From JAGMES01 sp023128035 (lineage in GTDB: Bacteria; Bacillota; Halanaerobiia; DY22613): DNA of 64,000 nt. The notes under the pieces were generated by a model. It did no database searches, had not been told where the DNA came from, and saw nothing but the letters and a program-made list of their open reading frames with translations. This document shows, piece by piece, positions 41,491 through 51,200 of the stretch. The stretch is taken from contig DAOVRZ010000008.1 in the NCBI GenBank assembly GCA_030627905.1, positions 19,819-83,818 of the forward strand, written 5' to 3'. The first letter of the stretch is position 1. Each line of letters opens with the position of its first letter. Both the position numbers and the translations under genes were made by a program.

Positions 41491-42471
41491 ATGATTGCGG
41501 TTACAGGATCAACAGGTCATATTGGAAATGTTTTGGTTAGGGAACTCTTAAAACAAGAAGAGGAGGTACGGATAGTTATACCTCCATTTGAGAAAACAGC
41601 AAATTTAAAAGATTTAGATGTTGAAAAAGTTATTGGTGATGTAAGAGATGTTGATAGTTTGTTGCGAGCTTTTGATGGAGTTGATGTAGTCTATCATTTG
41701 GCCGGGATAGTATCAATTTTACCAGGGAAAAGTAAACTACTAGATGATGTGAATGTAAAAGGAACAAATAACGTGATTCAAGCGTGCTTAAAATCGGGAG
41801 TTCGTCGATTGATTTATACAAGTTCGGTTCACGCTTTTGTTGAACCACCAGATGGGGTAGTAATTGATGAAAGTCAACAGTTTGATCCTGAAAAAGTATT
41901 TGGAGAATATGCTAAGTCAAAAGCACGAGCGACTTTGGAAGTATTTAGAGGTATACAAGCTGGACTTGACATTGTAATAGTATTTCCAACAGGAGTTATT
42001 GGCCCATATGATTATAAACCTTCTGAAATGGGCCAACTTATTAAAGATTTCGCTCAAAAGAAAGTAAAAGCTTATATCAGCGGAGCGTACAATTTTGTTG
42101 ATGTCCGGGATGTGGCAAAAGGTCTTATTTTAAGTTGTAAAAAAGGATGTTGTGGTGAAGGCTATATCCTATCAGGTTCAAGAATTACTGTTAAAGAATT
42201 AATTTTATTGATAGAAGATATAACAGGAATTAAAACACCAACTATTAAAATACCGACCTGGTTAGCGAAAACACTTGCAATTTTTACTCCTTTATATTAT
42301 AATTTAACCAATATGCCGCCACGATTTACCTCTTATTCAATACGTGTCCTACATTCTAATTCTATGATCAGTTGTGAAAAGGCATCTCGCGAATTAGGTT
42401 ATTCTTCTCGACCTATTAGAGAAACCATTGCAGATAGCTTAAAGTGGTTTAGAGAAACAGGGAGATTGTAA
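41491..42471 (+). CDS. NAD(P)-dependent epimerase/dehydratase (extended SDR, dihydroflavonol-4-reductase-like)
   Basis: This 326-aa cytoplasmic oxidoreductase has the extended SDR signature. The dinucleotide-binding motif TGSTGHIG is at residues 5-12, VIGDVRD and VYHLAGIVS follow, and the catalytic site has YTSSVHAF and YAKSK. The C-terminal part (GSRITVKELILLIEDITG) resembles NDP-sugar or 3-beta-hydroxysteroid-type members that have no single known substrate. AGGTAAAAT lies before the ATG. The following small DUF212 gene is only about 60 nt away and may be co-transcribed. The substrate cannot be called. Confidence 0.88.
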   Translation: MIAVTGSTGHIGNVLVRELLKQEEEVRIVIPPFEKTANLKDLDVEKVIGDVRDVDSLLRAFDGVDVVYHLAGIVSILPGKSKLLDDVNVKGTNNVIQACLKSGVRRLIYTSSVHAFVEPPDGVVIDESQQFDPEKVFGEYAKSKARATLEVFRGIQAGLDIVIVFPTGVIGPYDYKPSEMGQLIKDFAQKKVKAYISGAYNFVDVRDVAKGLILSCKKGCCGEGYILSGSRITVKELILLIEDITGIKTPTIKIPTWLAKTLAIFTPLYYNLTNMPPRFTSYSIRVLHSNSMISCEKASRELGYSSRPIRETIADSLKWFRETGRL

Positions 42472-42534
42472 AATATAAAATTAGTTATAATGCTCTTCTA
42501 TAGTAGTTCCAGATTTGTTAAAGGATGTGTTTTA

Positions 42535-42948
42535 ATGCATACAATAACTATATCACTATCTGCTTTAATGCTTGCTCAAGTTCTTAAAATATTTACGATA
42601 CGACCAATGTCGATTGCACATATTATGAAATCTGGTGGAATGCCTAGTTCTCACTCAGCAGCAGTTACATCTTTGGCAACTACAATTGGGTTTAAATATG
42701 GTTTTGCTTCAGATTTATTTGCTATTGTAACAGTATTTGCTTTGATAATTATGTATGATGCAACTGGAGTAAGAAGAGCGGTCGGTGAACAAGCTAAGAT
42801 TTTAAATCGGATTGTTGATGAGATCAGTACCGGACAAGATCCGGAGATGATTTTTAAAGAATTAAAAGAATTCATCGGACATACTCCTGTTGAAGTATTT
42901 GGAGGTGCGTTTTTGGGGATAGCAATATCCTTGGTATGTAACTCATAA
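42535..42948 (+). CDS. Divergent PAP2-family membrane protein (DUF212, YuiD-like)
   Basis: This 137-aa membrane protein carries the DUF212 pattern: TISLSALMLAQVLKI, GGMPSSHSAAVTSL and MYDATGVRRAVGEQA, then a C-terminal GHTPVEVFGGAFLGI. The conserved SSHS and the arginine motif resemble phosphatidic acid phosphatase type 2 residues, so a lipid phosphatase role is suspected but not shown for the family. The frame opens 45 nt earlier, but ATG 42535 with AAAGGATG upstream fits the usual family start. About three hydrophobic stretches are seen. Confidence 0.87.
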   Translation: MHTITISLSALMLAQVLKIFTIRPMSIAHIMKSGGMPSSHSAAVTSLATTIGFKYGFASDLFAIVTVFALIIMYDATGVRRAVGEQAKILNRIVDEISTGQDPEMIFKELKEFIGHTPVEVFGGAFLGIAISLVCNS

Positions 42949-42990
42949 TCAATAATTTTTTTTTACATATCCAATAACTATTATAAAATA

Positions 42991-43034
42991 AAAAGAAAAG
43001 AGGTCGAAAATAATTTCGACCTCTTTTCTTTTTA
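42991..43034. terminator. Strong bidirectional terminator between convergent genes
   Basis: A perfect 19-bp stem (left arm starts AAAAGAAAAGAGG) around ATAA serves the DUF212 gene on one strand and the subtilase gene on the other. Confidence 0.92.
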
Positions 43035-43044
43035 ATATTAAAGA

Positions 43045-44226
43045 TTAATAATTTATAGCTTCCCAAACGTCGATTTCACCTGCACCTTGCAGACCCCACT
43101 CTAAGCCGAGATCATGGGCGGTATTCATTAGAGCTGTTTTAACTTGATCAGGTGTCCAGCTTGGATTAGCTTGAAGAATCAGAGCAACCGCACCAGCTAC
43201 ATTTGGAGTAGCCATAGAAGTACCGGAATAAGCTACCCAACCTGTAGTGTTAGCTTCACAGGAGAGGATTCCAACACCAGGAGCACAAAAATCTGGCTTT
43301 AAATCGCCATATTTTGTTGGCCCGCGACTGGAGAAACGAGCGATTTCATCATCTGTCCAGGTAATTGTATTTTTATCATCAGCAGCACCAACAGTAATGA
43401 TAGTAGGCTCAATACCTGGGGAGTCAATACTTCTAGGTCTTGGACCACTGTTTCCAGCAGCAATGCAGGATACTACACCATCATTGATCCATGCATTTTT
43501 TAGAGCAACACACAAAGGATCATCTTCAGGAGCAGAAGTAGCTCTTCCGCCTAAGGACATGGAGATAACATCTGCACCTTGTTGTATAGCCCACTCTATA
43601 CCTGCAATGATATCGGAGTCATATCCTATTCCTTTGTCATTTAAAACTTTTACTCCTATAAGATTGCAATCAGGAGCAATACCACGATTAGTGGTATCAT
43701 GGCTACCTACGATACCTGCACAATGAGTTCCGTGACCATTATCATCATAAGGAGTAGTTTGGCCATTGATAGTATCATACCAGGCAACTACTCGACCAGC
43801 AAGAGCAGGATGAGAACCATCGATTCCAGTGTCGAGAACTGCAACTTTAACATCTTGACCAGTATAACCAGCACTCCAAGCGTTAGGAGCAAAAACGGTA
43901 GGAGCGGCATAAATTAATGTGGCTTCCTTTTGGTTATCAGCACTGATGAAAGCAACATTAGGATTATGGGATAATCCTTCGATGGCAGCAGATGGGAAAG
44001 TACCTGCAAAACCATTGAAAATTTTGAATTCGTTCTTAACTGTACCATTTAAAGCATGAGGATTCATTCTGGCACTATCAACTAATCTAACGATTACTCT
44101 TACATGAGGTTTGTAGGTAATTTCATCAGCAACGGTTTGATCCATTTTGCCATTATTACCGGCAAACGCCATGCCTGTGATACTTAATATCAGTACTAAA
44201 ACTAACAGAAAACTAAGTTTTTTCAT
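43045..44226 (-). CDS. Secreted subtilisin-like serine protease (peptidase S8)
   Basis: This 393-aa protease is exported through the signal peptide MKKLSFLLVLVLILSITGMA (cleavage near AFA-G). An I9-type propeptide of about 75 residues (HVRVIVRLVD to NPNVAFISADN) should act as a folding chaperone. The catalytic triad is complete: D132 in LDTGIDGSHP, H165 in GHGTHCAG, S337 in GTSMATP, and oxyanion N259 in AAGNSG. The ATG has AAAAGGGGG upstream, and a consensus promoter lies at 44347-44375. Likely roles are nutrient scavenging or cell-surface processing. Confidence 0.95.
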   Translation of the reverse strand: MKKLSFLLVLVLILSITGMAFAGNNGKMDQTVADEITYKPHVRVIVRLVDSARMNPHALNGTVKNEFKIFNGFAGTFPSAAIEGLSHNPNVAFISADNQKEATLIYAAPTVFAPNAWSAGYTGQDVKVAVLDTGIDGSHPALAGRVVAWYDTINGQTTPYDDNGHGTHCAGIVGSHDTTNRGIAPDCNLIGVKVLNDKGIGYDSDIIAGIEWAIQQGADVISMSLGGRATSAPEDDPLCVALKNAWINDGVVSCIAAGNSGPRPRSIDSPGIEPTIITVGAADDKNTITWTDDEIARFSSRGPTKYGDLKPDFCAPGVGILSCEANTTGWVAYSGTSMATPNVAGAVALILQANPSWTPDQVKTALMNTAHDLGLEWGLQGAGEIDVWEAINY

Positions 44227-44346
44227 TCTTAAATTAGCCCCCTTTTAAAGTATACATTTTTTTCTGCAGAATAACTTTTGAATCGTTTTTTTAAATGCGC
44301 GCGATCATTTAAAATGCATATGTCTGCAAACAATATGCTTGATAAT

Positions 44347-44375
44347 ATTATACAATAACTCTTGTAAAAAGTCAA
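44347..44375 (-). promoter_or_regulatory. Consensus promoter of the subtilase gene
   Basis: On the minus strand TTGACT (44375-44370) and TATAAT (44352-44347) are separated by 17 bp. The resulting leader is about 110 nt and contains a GC-rich CGCGCG patch at 44298. The rest of 44227-44634 shows no gene. Confidence 0.75.
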
Positions 44376-44634
44376 TAATTGTAAATTTATAAACGTTAGA
44401 TAAATAATATAAATTAACAAATTATATTCTACAAACATGAAATTTAAGAATCTTAAATTTTAAAGAGATTTATGTCTTTTTTAGTGCCTAATAATATTTG
44501 TCTTCACAGTTTAAGAATTCCCTAAATATGAAGGGAATTAGTTAAAAATGGCGAATATTTTAATTGTAGCTATAAAATATGAGTATAATAGTAAAATAAA
44601 GACTTGTTTGTACTTTACGAAAGGGAGAATGATG

Positions 44635-45675
44635 ATGAAAACTAAAATTAACCGTGAGTATCTTTTGAAAATTTTAGAAGATTTATTACGCACACCTAGT
44701 CCGAGTGGGTTTTGCCATCAGATTATGGAGAAAGTTGAGTTAGAAGCCAAAAACTTAGGCTATGATTTTGAGATGATTAAAAAAGGTTGTGGTGTGATTA
44801 CAGTCCCTGGTAAAAACGATGACTACACCGTGGGATTATCTGCACATGTAGATACTTTAGGTGGAATGGTGCGTTCTATCAAAGGTTCTGGTCACCTTCG
44901 CTTTACTTCTATTGGTGGTTATATGATGTCCACAGTTGAAGGTGAGTACTGTAAGATTCACACTAGAGATGGACGGATTTATGAAGGCACTGTTCTAACT
45001 ACCAAACCTTCGGTTCATGTTTTCACTGATGCACAGGAGCAGAAACGAGAAGAAGCTAATATGGAAATTCGAATCGATGAGATAGTGAAATCAAAAGAAG
45101 ATGTAGAGAATTTGGGAATTCAAGTTGGTGATTTTATCTCCTTTGACCCTCGCACAGTAATCAAGGAAAATGGATTTATCAAATCACGACATTTAGATGA
45201 CAAGGCAGGCGTTGCTATTCTTTTTGGGTTGTTAGAAATGATAAAACGCCAAGAAGTAACTCCTCTTCATACTATTAAGATTCTCATTTCCACATATGAA
45301 GAGGTAGGACATGGTGCAGCTTATATTCCTGATGACATCAATGAGTTTTTAGCTGTAGATATGGGCGCTATGGGTGATGACCTTTCTTGTACAGAGCAGG
45401 ATGTTTCAATTTGTGCAAAAGATTCGTCTGGTCCATATGATTATCATATGGTGAGTAGATTGATTGAATTAGCTAAAGAAAATAAATTGAATTATGCAAT
45501 CGATATTTATCCTCGTTATGGCTCTGATGTTTCAGCAGCTTTACATGGTGGAAATAATATTCGTGGCGCGTTAATTGGCCCGGGTGTTCATGCCTCACAT
45601 GGTCAAGAACGTACGCATCTTGATGGACTTTTAAACTCTATTACTCTTTTGGCAGCTTATATTCAGGAGCAATAG
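44635..45675 (+). CDS. M42-family metalloaminopeptidase (glutamyl aminopeptidase/FrvX type)
   Basis: This 346-aa cytoplasmic peptidase should form a large dodecameric tetrahedral particle and trim peptides from the N-terminus. Metal and catalytic motifs of the M42 family are present: LSAHVDTLGGM, SRHLDDKAGVAI, TYEEVGHGAA, VDMGAMGDDL and SHGQERTHLDG, together with GSDVSAALHGG. Three ATG codons in a row lie at 44629, 44632 and 44635. I take the last because AAGGGAG is then 7 nt away. The next gene starts 2 nt after the stop, so the two are likely translated together. Confidence 0.92.
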   Translation: MKTKINREYLLKILEDLLRTPSPSGFCHQIMEKVELEAKNLGYDFEMIKKGCGVITVPGKNDDYTVGLSAHVDTLGGMVRSIKGSGHLRFTSIGGYMMSTVEGEYCKIHTRDGRIYEGTVLTTKPSVHVFTDAQEQKREEANMEIRIDEIVKSKEDVENLGIQVGDFISFDPRTVIKENGFIKSRHLDDKAGVAILFGLLEMIKRQEVTPLHTIKILISTYEEVGHGAAYIPDDINEFLAVDMGAMGDDLSCTEQDVSICAKDSSGPYDYHMVSRLIELAKENKLNYAIDIYPRYGSDVSAALHGGNNIRGALIGPGVHASHGQERTHLDGLLNSITLLAAYIQEQ

Positions 45676-45677
45676 TT

Positions 45678-46217
45678 ATGGGACATTGGGATGAACATTT
45701 AGCTATTCAAACATTTATTAATGACCTAACATCTGATTTAAATCTTCCATGGCTAAATGAGGATGTGACCGCTTTTTTGATGGGGATTGCCCAACATGAA
45801 ATTTATGATCTAGTTGTTAATGAGCGACCAATTCAGGTGAATCGAATTGATTTTAAAAACATTGATTTGTTTAAAGAAGAGATGCCTTCTATATATCTTA
45901 ATCTTGTAGGTATAGGCATTGCTTTTTGGAAGACTTTTAAAAGATATAATGAAGAAAAAGATAAAGATAAATTACGTCACCGTCTCCTAGGTCTTTTAGG
46001 AGCGGTGACTCCTGATATTTTAGAAGGTCTTCGTTTAATTCTTCTTCCTAACGGTTTGAAAGCATGGGAACAGGGGAATGCTAGTAGTTTCCACATTAAT
46101 CAGAAAAATTGGAAATACCCTATTGATACATTTAATGATCCTGAAAAAGATTTAAAACGTAGAGAATTGATGCAGAATCTGACTTTATCTATAGAATTAT
46201 TTAAAATTCGTTTTTGA
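45678..46217 (+). CDS. Conserved hypothetical protein, translationally linked to the M42 peptidase
   Basis: This 179-aa protein starts 2 nt after the peptidase stop, with its ribosome-binding site (CAGGAGC) inside the upstream gene. Features are GHWDEHLAIQTFI near the start, a hydrophobic stretch NLVGIGIAFW at about 75, and LLGAVTPDILEGLRLI, whose PD-x-x-E pattern recalls DUF457-like membrane-associated metal-dependent hydrolases. The resemblance is too weak for a name. Confidence 0.75.
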   Translation: MGHWDEHLAIQTFINDLTSDLNLPWLNEDVTAFLMGIAQHEIYDLVVNERPIQVNRIDFKNIDLFKEEMPSIYLNLVGIGIAFWKTFKRYNEEKDKDKLRHRLLGLLGAVTPDILEGLRLILLPNGLKAWEQGNASSFHINQKNWKYPIDTFNDPEKDLKRRELMQNLTLSIELFKIRF

Positions 46218-46282
46218 GCAGGATTTTTTTAAAAAAATATTTCCATAAAATAACACGTAAAAAACAAATTAGAAATTTTGTC

Positions 46283-46311
46283 TTGAAAAATATACTTTTA
46301 AAGTGTATAAT
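46283..46311 (+). promoter_or_regulatory. Consensus promoter of the MFS transporter gene
   Basis: TTGAAA (46283-46288), a 17-bp spacer and TATAAT (46306-46311) lie 60 nt before the ATG. Confidence 0.8.
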
Positions 46312-46371
46312 AAATGTATAAGTTTATGTAATTCTGAATATATTTTTTTGAGGAAGGATAGGGTGATATAG

Positions 46372-47610
46372 ATGAAGGGGGTGCAATTTCAGGGACTTAA
46401 AGGATTTTCGATAGACTATTGGCTATTGATTACTGGTGATTTTGTATCTAAGATGGGTAGTAATATTTTTGGTTGGGCCATTTCTTTATATATACTTAAG
46501 AGCACTGGATCATCCATGGCCTTAGGATTTACTTTAGCTTTAATGACATTACCTCCTGTATTAATAAGCACAATCGGAGGAGTTTATGTAGATAGATATT
46601 CCAAAAAAATGTTTATTGTAGGAACAGATATAATACGGGGTATTCTATTTATGATTTTTGCTTACCTATCATGGAAGAATAATTTAACTCCAACTTTAAT
46701 TTACATATTTGTATTTGTTGAAGGAATTTTTAAAGCAATATTTAGACCTGCGGTATTTGCTGCAATGCCTTTGCTAGTAAAAGGTGAAAAAATTCTTCAA
46801 GCGAAGGCTTTTAATCAATCGATGACAAATCTATCAATAATGAGTACTCCTATTTTAGCGAGTATTTTTTTTAGAAAATATGGTATCTTTGTAATCAGTC
46901 TTGTGAATGCATTTTCATTTATCTTTTCAGCCATTTCAGAAATGTTTATTCACATTCCTGAAAAAAAATTAGCAAAAGGTGAAAAAGTATATGTCAAGCG
47001 AGATTTAAAAGAGAGTTTTCAAATTTTATCACAACTGAAAGTGCTTTTTGTAATAACAGTCATGTTAGCGTTTACAAATTTAATTTCTGTTCCGTTGAAT
47101 ATGACTTTGCCCATGTCTTTGATACAGGGTTCGTTGAGATTAGGTGAAACAGAATGGGGAATTTTTAGAACCATATTTGTAATGGGTGGATTTTGCGGAG
47201 CAACTTTCAATACTTTCTTCAAGACACGTTGGACTACCTATAAAAGCATCTTTATCGGTATGGTAATTCATGGAGTGATATATGCTGGAATGGGTGCGAC
47301 AGTTAATTTCTATCTGATTTTAATTATCTCTTTTCTAAATGGTCTGGTTACTAGTATAGTTAATATAAACTTAAGTACTTTAACAACCCGTATTTCTCCT
47401 AGAGAACATTTAGGCAAGATTTCAGGACTAACTAGCGCCATTTCTAATTTCTTCAATCCGGTTAGTTATATTTTAGGATCTTTTATTGCAGAGATTATCG
47501 GAGTTAGGAGAGTTTATATCTTATTTGGTTGGCTTTATGTTGCAGTTGTTATTTTATTTTTAGGAAGACAGAGTATCCAGAGAGAAGCACAGAGAACAGT
47601 TAATTTTTAG
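46372..47610 (+). CDS. Major facilitator superfamily transporter (MFS_3, drug/macrolide-efflux like)
   Basis: This 412-aa integral membrane protein has about 12 hydrophobic segments. The loop 2-3 signature of MFS proteins is seen as GGVYVDRYSKKMFI at residues 70-83, and it lacks soluble domains. The overall pattern (WLLITGDFVSKMGSNIF at the start, LTTRISPREHLGKISGL in the second half) is that of the MFS_3 subgroup, which includes macrolide and enterobactin exporters. The substrate is unknown. It is a single-gene unit behind its own promoter, and a MITE-like element follows the stop. Confidence 0.88.
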   Translation: MKGVQFQGLKGFSIDYWLLITGDFVSKMGSNIFGWAISLYILKSTGSSMALGFTLALMTLPPVLISTIGGVYVDRYSKKMFIVGTDIIRGILFMIFAYLSWKNNLTPTLIYIFVFVEGIFKAIFRPAVFAAMPLLVKGEKILQAKAFNQSMTNLSIMSTPILASIFFRKYGIFVISLVNAFSFIFSAISEMFIHIPEKKLAKGEKVYVKRDLKESFQILSQLKVLFVITVMLAFTNLISVPLNMTLPMSLIQGSLRLGETEWGIFRTIFVMGGFCGATFNTFFKTRWTTYKSIFIGMVIHGVIYAGMGATVNFYLILIISFLNGLVTSIVNINLSTLTTRISPREHLGKISGLTSAISNFFNPVSYILGSFIAEIIGVRRVYILFGWLYVAVVILFLGRQSIQREAQRTVNF

Positions 47611-47628
47611 TTAATCATTATTCGTGTG

Positions 47629-47804
47629 AACACTGTTTGATGGTAAATACTTAAAAAACGTTCCTTCAAAAGTCAGCTCTGCGTAAGCTTATTTAGTTTA
47701 TGAGAAATTGGTTTAAGTGTTAGGCTTATCGGTAAAGAAAATTTTCTGAATTCGATCTGACTTAGGCGTCTCTTATTTTTAAGTATTTACCATCAAACAG
47801 TGTT
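47629..47804 (-). repeat. MITE-like element, copy 2
   Basis: A 176-bp element with perfect 29-bp terminal inverted repeats (left end AACACTGTTTGATGG, right end CCATCAAACAGTGTT). Inner blocks match copy 1 in reverse orientation. It contains no ORF. The rest of 47611-47924 holds only the leader of the next gene. Confidence 0.85.
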
Positions 47805-47924
47805 AAACTTCATCTGGAAAGTTGAATAAGTAAAAAAAATTTAAAAAGCAGGGTAAATGATCTTAGATGGAGAAATAATAAAGTTAAACACTATTGATAA
47901 ATACGTATAGGAGGCATCAATTCA

Positions 47925-48206
47925 GTGGGAAAATTGCGTAATATTTCATTATTATTTCGGTATCTAAATGATCAGAAAATTTCTGTTTGGTCAAAATTGT
48001 TGTTTTCTCTGCCACTTCTTTATTTTATTTCTCCTATTGATCTTTTTCCCGATATCTTTTTTCCGTTTGGCTATTTAGAAGATATTGGAGTTTTAATTTT
48101 TGGATGGCAAATGATCAAAAAAGAGTTAGAAAAATATAGAATGGGTTCTGCTCCAAAAAAAGATAATGTAGTGAATCTGAATAGGGATGATTATAAGGTA
48201 GAATAA
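47925..48206 (+). CDS. DUF1232 (YkvA-like) small membrane protein
   Basis: This 93-aa protein carries the DUF1232 signature LLFSLPLLYFISPIDLFPDI, followed by LEDIGVLIFGWQMIKKEL, that is two membrane-associated segments. The function of the family is unknown. The start is GTG 47925 behind AGGAGG. Its C-terminal tail is charged. A terminator-like hairpin separates it from addB. Confidence 0.85.
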   Translation: MGKLRNISLLFRYLNDQKISVWSKLLFSLPLLYFISPIDLFPDIFFPFGYLEDIGVLIFGWQMIKKELEKYRMGSAPKKDNVVNLNRDDYKVE

Positions 48207-48240
48207 TCAATGACCTTATTTGGAATACAAACGGTATTGT

Positions 48241-48275
48241 AAAAAGATCTTTTTCTAAAAGGTCTTTTTATCTTT
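48241..48275 (+). terminator. Terminator ahead of addB
   Basis: AAAAAGATC (48241-48249) pairs with GGTCTTTTT (48261-48269), with one G-T pair and a further T-rich tail. It may attenuate read-through into addB, whose site AGGGGAGG starts 10 nt later. Confidence 0.65.
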
Positions 48276-48294
48276 TAATAGGGGAGGATAGAAA

Positions 48295-51200
48295 ATGGAA
48301 AAAATTTTATATGGTTCTGTTTTATGTTCTGGTAGAAGTAAATTGATTGAAGCATGTACAACACGCATTGATCTTAATGGGGTTAGGTTTGCCTATTTAG
48401 TGCCGACTTATCAATTACAAAAAGAAATTGAAAGTGCTTTAATTAATTATAGATATTTTAACAACCAGACCAAGTATCAGGGTCATTTGGCTTTACATCA
48501 ACCACAGATTTTTCTTTTTGATGGTTTTGTTAATGAGATGTTGAAAGATTGGATGGAATATCAAAAACCTATCTCTTCATATCAACAAAAGATAATCTTA
48601 AAATCTGTAGCTTGTAATCTTTTTGATTCAGGACGTTTATCTGAGTTAGGTGAGATGCTTAAATATGATGGATTTTATGTAAGTTTACTTCAATGGCTAA
48701 CAGAAGTTAGAGGAGCAGGTCAGACTCCAGAAAGTTGGTTGAAAATTTACGCTGATTCAAAAAAAGAGTGTGAGTTAGGTTATATATTTAAAGGATATAA
48801 TGATTTTCTCATACAGCATGAACTAGTGGATCAGGAGACAAATTATGAATGCTTAATCCAGGGGATTGAAAAAACTTCATTAGAAAGAAATAATGATCTC
48901 TTGTCATCTATAGATCTTGTGGTAGTGGATGGCTTTTCTAAGTTAAATCATCTTCAAGTTAGATTAATTAAAACGCTTATTTCTGCAGGTAAAGAGGTCA
49001 TACTTCATACTTTTTTAGAAGAAGATAGGAATGAGTTATTTTTATCAGTTTCTAAAATGATTGATCGTTTAAAAGAAGAGTCTTTAGATACTGATTGGAA
49101 CTGGGAAGTTGAAAAGTTAAAAGAATTAGAAACTGAGATTCGTAAAAATACTTTAAATCATCTGTGTTTAAATCTTTTTAATCTTGATGCCAGACAAATT
49201 GATGGAGATGACTCAATAACAATTATGTATACTCCAGATGAATATCAAGAGGTCGAAGCTATTGGGCGACAGATAAAACAGATGCTCTTGAAGGATAATA
49301 TAATGAATATAAAGTTAGATGAGATTGCAATTGTTTTTAGAGATGTTAAATATTATCATCCAATTGTTGAAGAAATTTTTAGGGACTTAGAGATTCCATA
49401 TCAGATATCGTTAGGTAATTTATTGAGCCAAACACCTTTATTTAAATTAATCCTTAAAATTTATAATATTTTTACTAATGACTGGTCAACAGAGAATGTA
49501 ACTGAAGTTATGAATTCTCAATATCTAAAAATTGAGAATACTAGTGATTTAGATATTAAACAAACTTTTTTTGAAAAACTTTCTTTACTAGCAAAGTCTC
49601 AGAGCTTTTATGACCATAGTGAGAGATTGCTGGAGTTTTTGGCGTTTTATAATCTAGATGAACAGGTTTTGAAAACCAACGATCATCAAGTTTTACGACG
49701 CGATTTGTTGAGTTTAGAACGTCTTCAGCAATTATTATCTGAGATGATTAAGTTTGGAGATTTATTGAATAGTGATAAGATTTCACAAAATAACTGGTCA
49801 TATCAGGAGTTTATTAAAATATTAATGGAGGCAGCGCAGGAGATTGAAATTCCAGAAGTAGATCTCAAAATTGATGCAGTGCAAATCATGACTTCATCAC
49901 AGAGCCGTGGTCGTAAGTTTAAATATGTGTATATTTCAGGTTTGTTAGAAGGGGATTTTCCTAGGTATGGACAAAGAGATTGGCTCTTTACTCCTGAAGA
50001 AAGAAAAAAATTATTAGAGCGCGGGATTTACTTTAAACAGTGGTATGAACAGATGGAAGAAGAAGGGCGTTTTTTCCTGGAGGCTATTAGTACTGCTTCA
50101 GAAAGATTGATTCTTACCTGTCCAACCTTTGAGCATCAAGCATCTTCATTTATTAAAGAAGTATTAAACCTTTTTAGCGAAGATACCATAAATCAGGAAA
50201 ATGTGACTATAGGAGAAAAAATAAAGGTAGATGAAGATTATGTACCATTGACTGAATGGGAACGAGAAGAATACTGTTTAAAAAATGTTGTGGTGGATGA
50301 TATGCTAAAAAGAGATATTTCTGAAGATCGCTTCTTTGATCTTTATCAAAGAAGTCAAATGATTAAGTCGCGAGAAGGAACAGTATTTACTGAATTTGAT
50401 GGGATTTTAAAAAGTGATGATGTTATTAAGCGATTGCAGAAAGCTTTTCATTCTGAACGGGTTTATAGTATCAGTCAACTCAATGGTTATGCTAATTGTC
50501 CTTTTCAATTTTTCTGTAGTAGAATTTTAGATTTGGAAGAGATGGAAGAACCAAAGTCGAGGTTGGAGGCTCTTGATTTAGGTAATTTATATCATCAGAT
50601 ATTATTTCTCTTTTTTAGAGATTTTCCAGGTTGGGAAAAAGAGCCATTGGAAGAAAGTTTGGAACGTTTAGAAAGACTTGTAAATGAGGTAATGGCTAAC
50701 TTTGTGCCAGGTATGAGTTTACCAAATGGGCTGATGATACAGTATCAGGAGGAGATATTAAAGAAACTACAACGAATTATTTCTTATGAGTATGAGGATG
50801 CCGCCAAACTGGAGTATCAGATGACCCCGAAATACTTGGAAGCGAGTTTTGGTTTAAATCAAGATTATCAGGAAGATGAAACATTAAATGTTGCAAATCC
50901 TTTAGAGATTCGTTATTTGGAGAATGATGGTTCTGAGAAGATTATTAAGTTTAAAGGAAAGATTGATAGGATTGATGAGAGTCAAGATGGTAAGTATCTT
51001 GTTTTATATGATTATAAGCTTGGGACTCGAGAGGGATTTGCAGAAATTGAAGAAGGAATTGATTTGCAATTACCCATTTATATAAAATCTGCTTCTCACC
51101 TATGTGGTGAAGAAAAAATTGTATTAGGAGCAGGGTATTTTGCTTTGAATAAATGTGATCGGAAAGCGGGGATTTGGAGGGATTTGTGTCAAGATTTGAT

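Noticed and set aside
43247..43917. Plus-strand open frames opposite the subtilase gene
   Set aside because: The minus strand carries a complete S8 protease with signal peptide and triad; the plus frames show no recognisable motif.
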